Source: Hippophae tibetana (lineage: Eukaryota; Streptophyta; Magnoliopsida; Rosales; Elaeagnaceae). From it: a stretch of DNA of 64,000 nucleotides. This document shows positions 11,240-24,396 of this stretch, one piece after another. Both the position numbers and the translations under genes were made by a program. A model generated the notes under the pieces. The model had not been told where the DNA came from, did no database searches, and saw only the letters and a list, made by a program, of their open reading frames with translations. The first letter of the stretch is position 1; each line of letters starts with the position of its first letter. The stretch lies in NCBI GenBank assembly GCA_037013495.1, contig CM072803.1:23655001-23719000 (forward strand), given 5' to 3'.

Positions 11240-13640
11240 AGCAATTGTTTTTGAAATGAAATTTGCCGGTGCCAAACTCAAGGGAAGTCGTAGGGTAGAT
11301 GGGAACGCAAACAAAGAAAGTTAAGACACCTGTCCACATGATAGGTTTCTTTGGTTTATCATGTACCCCTGAAAAGGCAACCTTATCTCTCTTTATTTCT
11401 CTTTATTTATTTATTTTATTTCCCCCGCCCCGCCTAATATATTATACTTGATTAATAAAATTATCAATTAATTTTAAAAAAGAACTAATAATTTTGGAAA
11501 AAAAATAGCAATGAAAAATGACCTATTGAACAATTTCATGCAAAGAGGTTTTAAATTAAAAATAATAGATGCAATTTATTATTGTATTTAATAGAGTAAA
11601 TTTTGATTGATTGTAATAAAATTATTAAAAAAACTTATAAGATCTATAGATAAATATTAAAAAAATTATATTTTAATATATATTGGATTATACTTGCAAT
11701 ATTCAATCTAATCAGTTTATTTATATAAATTATCAATAATTCTTTAAGATGTAAATGAATTTTACATATTGATCAGATGAGATGAATATATATTTTATAA
11801 ATAACTTATGTGAATAAAATTTTACATTAATGCCGCCATTAATATAAAAATTCTATTAATCCCGGCCTGTGTACTTTTACGCCATTAGTTAGGGTTATAG
11901 GCCGGGAGAACATTGCTATTTACACCGATTTCTTTTAACCCAGAGAGTTACCCTGATTAGTTATAGTAGGACAAAAATTTATTAAATTTTATTGGAAATC
12001 TAAAAGAAAAGATTAAAAGTAAATAAATTTTTTGGTCCTTACATGATCCCAAGCTTACTTGGTCGGAGTATCAAGTATTTTCCTTTATCTCTTGGTTATT
12101 AACTTTGAAATTGCGTCAAAAACATTGGGGTAAAATCGTGTACAATTGAAGTCTTTGGGATGTTTTAACGTGTGGTACAATATATATATATATATTAATT
12201 TTATAAATACATCCCATCTTTTTCAACTTATTTTTTATTGAGTTGGAATGATAATGATATAATATATCAAATTTGTCCCTAACATATTTAAATTTAAATG
12301 ATGAGTAAAGTTATAAAAATAATGAAAAAATAAAATATATTTATTTATAATAATTATGAGTCTATTAAAAATAAATTTAAATTATACGAGATAAAATTTA
12401 AACAGAATAAAATAAATATAACTCATAAATTTATTATAGACATTAAATAAGATATAGGATAAAATAAAAAAGATTCTACTATGCTATAAAACATGGCATG
12501 TAGTATTTAATGGAGTGTGCAAAATTAAAGTGTGGTTTTGGTGCAGCTAAGCATGTATCTTCTAATATTTCTCAAATGATGAAGTATAGATTGAATGATG
12601 ACATAAAGTTTGAAGGGATATACAATCCAAAAAGTATTTCATGGAAATTTTGACATACTATTGGGATTACACATTATTATGCAATTTTGGATCTAGCATG
12701 TCTTGCAACAATTTTTTATTTTCTTGTATTTAAAGTCAATTTTATATTTTTTAATTCATTTAGAAAGAAAGAAAAAAAAAAGTTTTGTTTAATTATTTCA
12801 TTCTTTTTCAAGTCACAAAAAAAGTAAATAAAGTTAATTAACGAAAGTAAAATTGAATTTGAAATATGTTTTAGAGAACCTTTTCTTTTGTTTCAAAAAT
12901 AAAAAAATATGTAAAAGTAAAGGGAAATTAATCCCCTACTAAAAGATCCACCCCTAAGAATAAAATTGAATTTCAATATAATTTTAAAAAAATAAAAATA
13001 ATTATCAAAATATTTATTTTAAAATTTTAAGTGCAAAAACACATAAATAGTTTAAAAAAAAAAGCGCTCAAATTAATGTGCAGGAAAAGTGACTTAAATT
13101 TATCCACAATGTTCTGCCGTACATTATATTGCTTCAACTTCAAAGAATAAAAATATAGTTCTGTGTTCTATTCATTGTTTAAAGTTTCTGTGAGCAGCCC
13201 ATGCTCTCTCTCTCTCTCATTACAAATTGTTTTCTCTTACGTAATCATAATTAATTTAAAATAATACAATCTAATTTTTTAATTTATCAATAATTGATAA
13301 ATTAGTTATGATAATATTATTAATTATAATAGATAATTTTTTTTAATTTATTGATCTTTATTTTTTTTGTCTTATAACAAAGATTTTACTTTTTTATCTA
13401 CGTTTACGTTAATTTTCATTCAATTTTAATTTAAATAATATTATTTTTAATTAATTTTATTTAATTAATAAAATTAATTTTAAAATTCATACTTTTATAT
13501 TAAATTATTCAATAAATAAACCAAAATATTTTTATTTTATAAACTCAATAAAATATTATCATTATAAAATCCCATCACATTTTTTACGATTTCATTGAAT
13601 AATCTTAATGAAGCTCCGATATTCCTATCGATAACCTCAT
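11240..13640. other. AT-rich intergenic region
   Basis: No gene, RNA or complete transposon recognised. A (CT)n run of about 13 bp lies near 13205. A (TA)n tract lies near 12180. Confidence 0.5.
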
Positions 13641-13835
13641 CAAAACTCTTGACTTTGTCAAAAAATACATGTAATATATTATATACAAAGTTAGAGTTAG
13701 ATATAATATTTTATATATAAATATATAGTTGGTGTTGTCATCAAAACTCTAGTTACTTTGTCAAAAAATACATGTAATATATTATATACAAAGTTAGAGT
13801 TAGATATAATATTTTATATATAAATATATAGTTGG
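13641..13835. repeat. Two-copy tandem duplication, period about 103 bp
   Basis: The block beginning 'actttgtcaaaaaatacatg' and ending 'atatatagttgg' occurs at about 13652 and again at about 13755, with almost no differences between copies. The near identity suggests a recent duplication or replication slippage. Confidence 0.85.
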
Positions 13836-14993
13836 ATTTATAACTTGTAAGTTGAACTAAATCGATCAATATGTAAAAATTAAAATAACATATTATATAT
13901 AAATATACATGTAGATGTAATACAAAGATTCAAGTAAATACAACAAGTTACATATAAAGATATAAATGAATGTAATAGATTACATCTAATATATTGTCAA
14001 CGAAGTTCGTTAGAAATCTAATGAATCGTCGATGACGATTGTTAGAAATTTAATCTTATTTTTATTTTATTGAATATATATAACAATAATATTTTGATAT
14101 TTATATATATGAAATTGTGAATTTTTAGTTAAATTTTGATAATTTGAAAAAAAAATGATATTAAAATGAAAAAAATGTTATATGAAAAAAAAAATTCTAG
14201 TATTCATCTTATTCTAACTAGGCACATGATTACACTATCATGCCCCGGCCAAGTATGAGTATATTTGCAAGCTTAAATTTTTTTAAAAAAATATCAATAA
14301 TAATATTTTAAAAATTTATAATAATAAAATTAATTATTTTTTATGTTAAATTTAAATATTTTAACGATTAAAAAAATATGATATATTATTTTATATAAAT
14401 TTTTATTTAATTATACATCATTTTAATTAAGCTACTATCATTTAGACTCATTAAATATGAAACATCATTCAATTAGATAATATTCAATATTATTATAGTG
14501 ATATTTTTATTTATTATAAATTTTAGACATTATTTTTTATTTTATAAAACCTAAAATTCTTAGGCGAAGGTTGTGAAAATCAATTTACTTGTTGAAAGTT
14601 GACACTTTAGTTATTTTATTTTCATAAGAAACATTTAGATCACTTTCTATAAAAATGACACATTTTAATAATTTTTGGAATAATCAAATATTATTTTATT
14701 AATAAAAATTATGATATAATAGTAAAATAATTTTAATAGGAGAAAAATTATCATTTTATTTTAACAATTTAAAACTAAATTTAAACGATATTTTTTTATA
14801 TTTTATATTTTATGAAATTTTTATGTATGTTTAAGCATTTTTATATATCATATTTCATATAAATATCGTGTTTACAAGAAAATTGTAGACTTTACAATAT
14901 AAAAAACATGGACTACACATGTTAGAAAATTACAAGATCAATGACATTAAAACCACATGGAAGAACTTTGTACAGTCCACTATCATCGAAGAC

Positions 14994-15549
14994 TGTTGGA
15001 ACAAATATGTGAAAAACTATGTAAGAACAATATTACTAATAACCTAAAATAAACTGTTTGGGTTGAGTCGCGGACTAAGTCGCTCTTTTTAAGACGTTTC
15101 GTGACTCTATCCAAACTTGTGCAAGAAAACACAACCTCGTCTTCCCCAGGATAAAACAGCACAGAATCTTTTTCCTGTCACGGAGTTTCACTATACTGAT
15201 AAAGTTTGGAATACTACACCTCTCAAATATTTATGTTACTTGGAAATCTAATAAAATAATTCTGAATTTTTCTTTTCTTTGGTTTTGCTATAAAGAGACG
15301 TAAAAGCGTTTTTGAGTTGTTAAGTTGTATTCTAAACTTAGAGTTATAGCCCCTATTTATAGTTGAAAAAATATGTGTAACAGTCATATAATTATGAAAA
15401 TAATGATCATAAAAGTAACAGTCACATAATTATGAAAGTAACGATCATAAAAATAACAGTCATATAATTATGAAAATAACGGTTACATAATTTATGAAAT
15501 ATCAGTCATAAAATAATAATAAATTTTTTATTTAAATTCATTTCTAATA
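14994..15549 (-). repeat. LTR of the copia element (3' LTR in element orientation), 556 bp
   Basis: It aligns along its whole length with 19624-20293. It contains about three and a half copies of a 36-38 bp minisatellite built on 'cataattatgaaaataacg' plus 'gtcataaaagtaac', against about six copies in the other LTR. Confidence 0.9.
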
Positions 15550-16079
15550 ATCCCCCACTTAAATTTTAAATAAAAATAATTTCATCGAGCAACCGATCAA
15601 TTAAAGTATAAGATTGTGCATAAGCAAGAGGTGTCTATCGACTTTAACCTTTGCATAATGTTGATGCTTTAGAATATACTAGAGTAACTCATAGTTTTGA
15701 ACTCTATCTCTAACAACATTACACACATAAATTTTCCAAGGTATAGTTCGAAAAGCTCGTAATTTACGGTCATGCACGTGTATCCCAATATAGTGAACCC
15801 TTTAGTAAATTTTGCCCAAACAATTTCCATAGGAAACGACCACATTTTCACATTCACATAAGTGAGTCTATCAAGAGCACTCTTGTAGCTATGTACTCCA
15901 CTCTACATAGAGTATAGAACTCATTAAGAGTTTAACAATTAACTCATCATTTTCTATCGCTTCAGGACTTTATGCTTCTAACAATATAAAATGAGATTTC
16001 AAAATAGCATGATTCATCTCATATCACTTCATGACTTGTTATTACTCTTTGAACTTATTTCTTGGGATCTCCAGTCTAT

Positions 16080-17500
16080 AATTTGGGTTACCATCACGAG
16101 TGACTCTTCATTCTAAGGGCATTAGTCTCATTCTTTTTGAGGTTTTGAAAACCTTCTCTCCTGGTAATCCTTTCGTCAACAGATCTGCCAAATTTTCATC
16201 AGTACATATATGATCCATTCTTACAGCTCATGTAAAGAGAAATTCTTTAACTATACTGTATATCTGTCGTCTCTTGCCGTTGTAATAAAGGTTCTAAATC
16301 TTTGCAATAGTCGTGGTACTATCATAGTTGATTAGGACAACCGGTATCGATCTTTCCCATAAAAGGGATCTCAACTAACAGACTTCTTAACTATCCTACT
16401 TCTTCACTAGCAGTAGTTAGTGATATCATTTCAAATTCTATTGTAGATTGAGCCAATATTGTCTATTACTTAGACTTCCAAGAAACAGCTCCACCAGCAA
16501 TGCTAAATATATAGCTGCTAGTTGCTTTGGAGTCTTCTGATAGAGTGTTTCAATCATCATCATTGTATCCATCTAGAATAGCGGAAAACTTCTTATTATA
16601 TAATCCAAGGTTCATAGTTCTCTTAAGGTATCTTATGACCCTTTCAATTGCATTTCAATACTCTATATTAGGTCTACTGATAAACCTACATAGTAGTTTC
16701 ACATTAACATGAATATTTGACACAAAAATAATAATGTCATTTACATATAAACATATAATAGTGTAAATGTCATTTTCTGATTTATAATAAATGCATTTGT
16801 CACTTTCATTCATTTTGAATTCATATGGGATAACTATATTATCAAATTTTTCAAGACTTGCTTAGGTTCTTATTTTAGACCATAAAAATATTTATATAGT
16901 TTACAAACTTTATTTTCTTGACCTGGGATAACAAAGCCCTCAAGTTGATCCATATAAATCTTTTCTTCTAAGTCACCATTTAAGAAAGTAGTTTTGACAT
17001 CCATTTGGTGCACTACTAAATCATGGATAACAGCAAGAGAGAAAAGTACACATATGAAATTTATTCATGTGATTGGTGAAAAGGCATAAAAGAAATATAC
17101 ATTTTCCCTATGCCTATACCCTTGACTACAAAATGAGTTTTGTACTTTTCAATAGTACCATCGAGTTTTAATTTCTTCTTTAGTATCCATTTACATCCTA
17201 TGGTTTTGCAACTATGAGGTAAGTCAACTAAATGTCAAGTTCTATTATACTCAAGAGATTCCACTTCATCATTTATGGCTTCTTCCCATAAGTTGGCATC
17301 TAAAGAAGATAAGAATTTATTAAGAGTTTAGGGATCTTCCTCTAAGGTATAAGCATAAAAATCAGACCTAAAATCCTTAAGGGTTCGAGCTTGTTTACTT
17401 TTCCTAATTTCAATGTTTAATTCCTCATTTTGTTTACTAGTTTTAGTTATGGGTAAACAACTAGAAGACGAGCCCCCACTATTCTTCAATTTAAATGGAA
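16080..17500 (-). pseudogene. Copia reverse transcriptase and RNase H remnants
   Basis: Short in-frame patches on the minus strand match the end of copia pol. RPNIEY, a stop, then NAIERVIRYLKRTMN is the 'W-x-A-x-K-R-I-L-R-Y-L-K-G-T' region, with its Trp codon now a stop. DHICTDENLADLLTKGLPGE is the polyprotein C-terminus. The reverse-transcriptase core is scrambled by frameshifts. Confidence 0.7.
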
Positions 17501-17669
17501 ACCTATGTTCACAATAGTCAACACCATTTGATTCTATAACTATTAGTCATAGAATTTATAAGCTTTACTATTCACAACATATCCTATGAATACACATTCA
17601 TATGTTTTATTAGTAAGTTTATTTCTTTTAAGGATCAGGGATCCTAACATAGACTAAATAACCCAAGTT

Positions 17670-17864
17670 TTAAAATAAGTTAAGTTTCTTATTTTTCAAA
17701 ATTTTAGATGGTGAAATTTTACTAGTAGATTTAGGCACTCTATTTAACACATAACATACAGTTAATAAAATTTCCTCCCACCAATGGGAAGCAATACTAG
17801 AGTTTAATAAAATTATAATAACTAATTCATCAAAAGTTCCAATTTTTTTGTTCAGCTTTATCAT
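17670..17864 (-). pseudogene. Copia integrase fragment
   Basis: The 64-codon stretch contains HWWEEILLTVCYVLNRVPKS followed by SPSKIL, the typical end of the copia integrase core (W-x-E-A-x-x-T-A-x-Y-x-x-N-R). Neighbouring integrase and reverse-transcriptase sequence is broken into several frames. Confidence 0.8.
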
Positions 17865-18356
17865 TCATTTCAGGAGAATCAGATACATTTTTTTCATGTA
17901 TGATTCCATGAGTTTTAAAGAAAAGACATTGAAAATATTGGAATCATATTCAATGCATTTATCACTTAGAAATCTTTTTATTTTCCTATTAAGTTGATTT
18001 TCAATTTAAGTCATAACTATTTTAAACATGTTAAACGTTTCACTTTTATTTTTCATTAGATATACATAAGTATAATCTGAATAGTCATCAATAGAAGTTA
18101 TAAAATAGCGTTTTCCATTTCTAGTTAAATTTCCATCAAGTTCGCATATGTTAGAGTGTATTAAGTCTAAAGGTTTAGATTATCTAACTACTGACTTATG
18201 TGAAGTTTTGGTTATTTTAGCTTGACTACGAAAGTCATATTTTTCAAAATCATTTAAAGATAGTTTAGGAATTAGTTCTAAGGTAATCATGTTCTTGATT
18301 ATGTATTTATTAACGTGAAAAAGTCTAGCATGCCAAATATGAAAAGAAATCAACAT

Positions 18357-18870
18357 TCAATTTAAACATGCCATTAGTGGCGTACCTTTTCCCATAAAAA
18401 AAATATTATTTTTAATTATTGTATATAAATCAGCCCTTATAGTTTGAGTAAACCTAGCTTTGTAAAAAAGATATCCTGAAACTAAGTTCTTTCTCATCTC
18501 TAGAGTATGCAGGACATCTTTCAAGATGACAGTCTTTCTAGAGGTAAACTTCAATTCCACATCATTAGTACCAATAACTTTAGTGGAGTGGGAGTTTCCT
18601 AGCAGCACTTTCTTATCCTCAGACTCAGAGTAGGACTTGAACATGTCTCGATCATAGTAAACATGGCGAGAAGCACTAGTGTCCACCTACCACCCTTCAG
18701 ATCCACCAATAAAATTGATTTCAGATATTATAGCAATAAGTTGATCTTCGGTAAGGTTCACCTGCGGGGCAAAACGATTCTTGTTCCGGTAGTTTCTAGC
18801 CAAGTGGTCAGGTCTATTACAACTATAACACATGAATGTGTTATTTCTTGGGAGGTTGAGGTCCATTTTG
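18357..18870 (-). pseudogene. Copia zinc knuckle, protease and pre-integrase fragment
   Basis: Read on the minus strand, CYSCNRPDHLARNY is a CCHC knuckle whose final Cys is replaced by Tyr. A stop codon follows SEGW, directly before the protease signature VDTSASRH (family consensus D-S/T-G-A; Gly is Ser here). The following 109-codon open stretch continues into the gag-pre-integrase region (KFTSRKTVILKDVLHTLEMR). Three separate defects show it is dead. Confidence 0.8.
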
Positions 18871-19072
18871 GGGAGGATAGTTTTTGTTTCTATTTTGGTG
18901 GTTGCGGTTTTGGTTATTATTACGATTCTGAGTTTTCATATTTCTCCTTTAGGTTTCAGAACTACATAAGAGGATTTCTTATTGGTATTGTTGTTTGAGA
19001 CAACAAGTACTTCATTTCTTTGATCTTGTTTTCAAGCTTATTCTTCTATTCTTAGACGGGTTATAAGACTTT

Positions 19073-19357
19073 CTAAATAAAATTCCTAGTTTTATGTTTA
19101 AGTGCATTCTTAAAATCTTTCCAAGTAGGGGGTAATTTATCTACAATAACAGCTACTTGAAATTGTTCATCTAAAGTCATACCTTTAGAAGTTATTTCAT
19201 GTGATTGAGCTTTCACAGATTTGTCATCAATCATTTGGTACTTCATATATCTACTGACAACATACTTCTTAGTTCCAGCTTTCTCAGTGTTGCACTTTTT
19301 TTGAAGTGCATTCCAAATTTCCTTAGCAGACTTATCAAAATTATAATAATCATACAA
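19073..19357 (-). pseudogene. Copia gag fragment
   Basis: A 94-codon open stretch reads in the style of plant copia capsid proteins (UBN2/gag family): AKEIWNALQKKC, then SRYMKYQMIDDKSVKAQ, then LPPTWKDFKNALKHK. It lacks the N-terminal half and is not joined in frame to the zinc knuckle downstream. Confidence 0.8.
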
Positions 19358-19623
19358 GTCATTAGCTAATTCATTAAGAATAAAATTTTTGCATAGAAAA
19401 TGATTTTCTATTAAGATCTGTAAATCCTTTGTTGTAGCTTCAGTATGAGAATTAGGTACTGTTGGTTTTTCAATAATAAGAACAAAAATGACATTTTACA
19501 TGGTTAAGAAAAATAACATTTTTTGTCTCCATTTTTTAAAGTGTAGTTCCTCAAAACGAAATGGTTTGTGAAATCAACAGTTGACATTTCAATTGACATG
19601 ACAAATATAAAACGTCTTAAAAT

Positions 19624-20293
19624 TGTTAGAACAAATATGTGAAAAACTATGTAAGAACAATATTACCGATAACCTGAAATGAACTACTTGGGTTGAGTTG
19701 CGCACTAGGTCGCTTTTTTTAAGATGTTTCGTGGCTCTGCCCAAACTTGTGCAAGCAAACACAGTCTCGTCGTCCTTAGGATAAAACAACTCATAATCTT
19801 TTTTTTTGTCTCAGAGTTTCACTGCACTAATGAAGTCCAAAATACTACACCTCTCAAATATTTATATTGCTCGGAAATCTGATAAAACAATTCTGAATTT
19901 TTCTTTTCTTTGGTTTTGCTATAAAGAATCGTAGAAACGTTTTTGAGTTGTTAAGTTATATTCTAAACTGAGGGTTATTGCCCCTATTTATAGTTGAAAA
20001 AATATGTGTAACGGTCATATAATTATGAAAATAACGGTAAAAAATAACGAACACATAATTATGAAAACAATGGTCATAAAAGTAACAAACGTATAATTAT
20101 GAAAATAACGGTTATAAAAGTAATGATCACATAATTATGAAAATAACAGTCATAAAAGTAACAACATAATTATGAAAATAACAGTCATAAAAATAACGAT
20201 CATATTATTATGAAAATGACAGTTACATAATTTATGAAATAATGATCATAAAATAATAAAAGATAATTTTTTAATTTAAATTTATTTCTAACA
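19624..20293 (-). repeat. LTR of the copia element (5' LTR in element orientation), 670 bp
   Basis: The partner of 14994-15549, about 114 bp longer. The excess lies in the minisatellite at about 20000-20235 and equals roughly three repeat units. The minus-strand ORF at 19589-19789 is LTR sequence, not a gene. Confidence 0.9.
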
Positions 20294-20964
20294 AAGACTA
20301 AACGAATAGTGCACCCATTGTCCCAACTCTAAACAACATAACAGAGTTGCACCGTTCAACTTTTAGTACTAATGTCCGAAAATAATGGACAAGAGAGAAC
20401 TCGTTAGTGTGGTTTCAGCGTTACTAATATTGTAATTTTTTTTACCTATGTAACACCTATTTTTGATATTATAAATTATACAGTTTTGATCCAATCATGA
20501 TAAACTACAATACATAAAAGTGCTCAAAATATTAAAAAAAAAATCCATAAAATAAAAAATTTAAAAAATAATTGAGCAAAAAAAGTAAAATAAAAAATTA
20601 TATTGTTCAAATTCAATTTCAATCTATTAAAATAAAATAACAGTTATATCTCTATTTAATTTACTTTATTATTATGTCATAATTTTTTATTAATAAAATA
20701 ATATTTCATTATTTAAAAAAGTGATTAAAATATCATATTTTCATTAAGAAAAATAGTAAGATTGAGATCTAAGTATCCTTATAAAAATAAAATGACTAAA
20801 ATATTTTAATAACTTAATTTCTTATAAAAATAAAGTGATTAATTATCATACAAATATAATAATTCATAAAATACTTATTCTAAAATTCTTAAGTAACTTA
20901 AAACAGCAGCGAAATAATTATAAAAAATCCAACAAATCAATTAATACATTTACAAAAAAAATTA

Positions 20965-21201
20965 GGACTTAGTTTGGCTGTATCATTCAAAAATTGTTTT
21001 TTGTGTTTAAAAAAATCATTTTAAAAATAATACATATTTGGCCAATATTTTTAAATCATTGTTTTTGAAAGCTACTAAAAATTCTTTTAAGAACATCGAC
21101 AAAACACCTAATTGTTTTTAAAAACTATTGAAAATTATTTTGAGTTACTATCAAAAACAGTTTTTGAGAACTATTTTGTGATTATACGGCTGAACAGGCC
21201 C
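20965..21201. mobile_element. hAT-like MITE, about 240 bp
   Basis: The ends are imperfect inverted repeats: left 'ggacttagtttggctgtat', right (complement) 'gggcctgttcagccgtat'. The interior is rich in 'caaaaacagtttttga'-type complementary patches and has no ORF. The end sequence resembles the GGGCCTGTTTGG type often seen in non-autonomous hAT elements. Target duplication not resolved. Confidence 0.6.
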
Positions 21202-24200
21202 TTGTATTCCAGATCCGTCAATCTAGTTGTTATTAATTGTTATTAAAGGTGAAGTGTGGTTCGATATGTAACTTTTTTGGTAGTCTATCATTATAAAAGT
21301 ATACTATAAAAGTCCAATTTAAAAAATAAATAAAAAACATGTAAATGAGATGTAGTATGTCTCAAATACGTTAATCGCACTGAACGCGTGTCAAACTCAT
21401 AACTATAGGTGATAATTCGTGTAAACTGTTTAGTTTAATTTAAATTTAATCAAAACTAACAAAATAAAATTTGAAATCAAACTAAATACAAACAAATTAG
21501 GCTAAATTCACTTATTAAACTTATTCGAATTATTAATTCTATATTTTTTTAGTTAATTAAATTATTTTTTTATAATTCAAAAAATATATTTAACGATTAA
21601 ATTTTATTATCTATATTACGTGAAAAAATATTTAAAATATTTTATTATATTAAAATGTTATAACCGAACGGTTTTGTTAACAGTTTTGAACAATTAATAA
21701 TACAATTTTACGGATTCAATTTATTCAGTTTTCCTAACTAGAATAATTTATTGAAATATTTTATTTTTTTGGAAAATTGAATCAACCAAGAAAAATCATA
21801 TTTAATGTTAATAAAAAAATTATATCAATAAAAATAAAAAGAAAAAAGAAAAGTCATTTAAACAAACAACAACATTAAAGTCATTTAGTAAAAGATGAAT
21901 TAATCAAAGTTTTTTTTTCTGGTTATATAATCTAAACAAATTAAATAAAGTGATGGAAGAAAACCAAAATTTTCCAATTCCGTAGGTCACCTAAGAAGCA
22001 GGTTTCTAGGAAAGTGCTGCATTGCTCAAATCAAATTCAACAAAGATATGGATAGACATGTGATCGATAATTCAAAACAATATCTTCAAACGTCAAATTT
22101 ATTCAAAACTATGGAATTTATTTTATGGGTTCCATGGTTTTTCTTTTTGACAAACCAAGTTGTTGTTTTGGAAATCTTTTAACAGTCTTATTTAATTGTA
22201 CCACATTTTAAATAAAATAAAATAAAAATAAAATAAAATAGTTTCTGTTTCTTTCTTCCAATTTGCATTTGGATATGCACCAAATATTGCTTTTTTATTT
22301 TTTTATTTTTTTTGTTAGGCTGCGGTTGGTACAAGTCAATTAATTGCGTGAATAATTATATATATATATATCATAATATCATTGGATATATATTATTAAA
22401 AATTTATATTATATTTGTTGCTTTGTTTATAGATCCACGTGATTTTATCGATTATAATTTTACACACTAATACTAATAGTATTAATAGTTATCGTTACTA
22501 ATTATTTATCAATTATCATTACACACTAATCGAAACGTTTTTTTTTATTTTTATGGTAAATTTTTTATTAATTAAATAATTTTTTCTCTTGACATTCTAT
22601 TAATTATTTATTTTTAAAAAATATATATATATTAATTTTAAATTTAATTTATCTGAAATAACTTTGGAATTTGAAACTTAATCTATGACTAAAAATGAAA
22701 TTAATCAAGTCAACCAAAAATAGTATATGTTATCCGAAACTTTTAAAATAATATAGGTATTAAGTTAAAAAAAATTAATAATATGATTAATTTAAGGTAT
22801 TTTTGTTGAAATATAGATATTATAAAAATACAGAACTCGTGTGGATAAGTTTTCTACAAAATATATATATATATAATTTGATTTTATTATGATATGCTAA
22901 AAGTGTCCTGAGTGCTTGTTATAATTAATTGGCTCCAGTATAAATAGGACATTTGGATAAACATCAATATTTTGGGTTAGGTTTCTCTTTCTTCTCACTG
23001 CTTTATTTGGTATAAAAAAAACAGGGCAATTGAATTTATAGTTTTGATTTAATTATGATTTTATGATATAAAATAATTTAAATATTTATTTTTATTATAA
23101 TTATATGACTAATATACAGATAATAATAAAAATATATTCAATAATATATATATTTAAAATTACAATTATATGCTTAAAATTAGATATATTTTTATTATTA
23201 TCTACACATTGTGATTATAATTACAATAAAATAAAATAAAATTAAATATTTTTACAAATTATTTGATACATCATGGATATAAAATGTAATTAAAATTTAG
23301 TTATTGATAAACTTCAAGATGTGGATAACACCAACTTGAGAAATATATAGTATTTGGTATATACTTTATCTTCATAGCAAAAATTTCACGATTATCTATG
23401 ATATTCTTTGTGCTGTGAAGTCTGAAGAACATTATTTTAAATTATTATTTTTCCTAACCATAAATTGGAAACAAGGATTAATTCATTCATAGGAGAAGCA
23501 AATGCACATTCCAAATAATAATATTTTATATCATAAATTTATTGATTAATAGTAAAATCACTTTGTTCTTTGTATATGAAATGAAAAATATATTTTAAAA
23601 AGGGTAATATTTTATATCACAAATTTATGAAATAAAATCACAAATAAAGTTTTGATTTTTGATTGATTTCTTCAAAATTCAATATTGATTAATAGTAAAA
23701 TCAGTTTGTTACTTCTTCTCAATCAAATTTATGTAATTATTTAATATCATAGTAAATTTATTATAATTAATTGTGATATATATTTAAAATTGATATAAAA
23801 TAACATGTATATATATAATATATAATTGAATTGATAGTATATATGGATGTATATATGTCCAATAATTAATAACAAACGGAAAAGTTGGTGGAATAGATAT
23901 TATGTATGTTTTTGTGGCATGAAAAACCCTTCAAAACACCTTGTTTAATATATATATAGACGTGGCCAACCTTAACTCCAACCAATAAATAGTTTGTATG
24001 TGTCATTTCCTTTATCCCGAGTCAATCTTTAAAGGAAATCTTGGTGGGCTCTCGTCCTTTTAGTATTAGATATCAATAAAATGTGCGTTTGTTTAATGTC
24101 CAAAATTACGAAATTTAAGAGAATGCCCCACTATTCAGCGACCCACTCAACTCAACAACTTGTTATATGTGCTATTTGCTAATTGGATTATTTAAATATC

Positions 24201-24330
24201 GACAGGAAAGAAGTTTTGAACGTCGCTTATTACGTCTAAGTTCAGAAAATACCTTCTTTTTTCTAGTTTGTCCGCTCCTCCTTGTGCCTGTGCTTTCAAT
24301 GCTTGGAAATTTTAAGTTTGATTTTTCATG

Positions 24331-24396
<66 letters not shown>

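Larger units (their letters stand above)
14994..20293 (-). mobile_element. Ty1/copia LTR retrotransposon, full length but decayed
   Basis: A 5.3-kb element read right to left. LTRs are at 14994-15549 and 19624-20293. Both begin TGTTRGAA; the right one ends TTCTAACA and the left TTCTAATA. The flanking 5-bp duplication AAGAC (14989-14993 and 20294-20298) is perfect. A polypurine tract (AAGTGGGGGA on the minus strand) abuts the left LTR, confirming minus orientation. Coding remnants in order on the minus strand are gag, a zinc knuckle, protease, integrase, reverse transcriptase and RNase H, all interrupted. No clear TGGTATCAGAGC primer site is visible next to the right LTR. The domain order with integrase before reverse transcriptase is diagnostic of copia. 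It cannot encode its own proteins now. Confidence 0.93.

Noticed and set aside
11026-11339. Two proline/phenylalanine-rich minus-strand ORFs
   Set aside because: They are translations of the poly-G run and its flanks in two frames.
18663-18998. 111-aa + strand ORF
   Set aside because: It lies antisense to the gag/protease part of the minus-strand copia element.
20000-20235. Regular 36-38 bp repeats that could suggest a CRISPR-like array
   Set aside because: Units are head to tail without unique spacers and lie inside a retrotransposon LTR in plant DNA, so they are a minisatellite.
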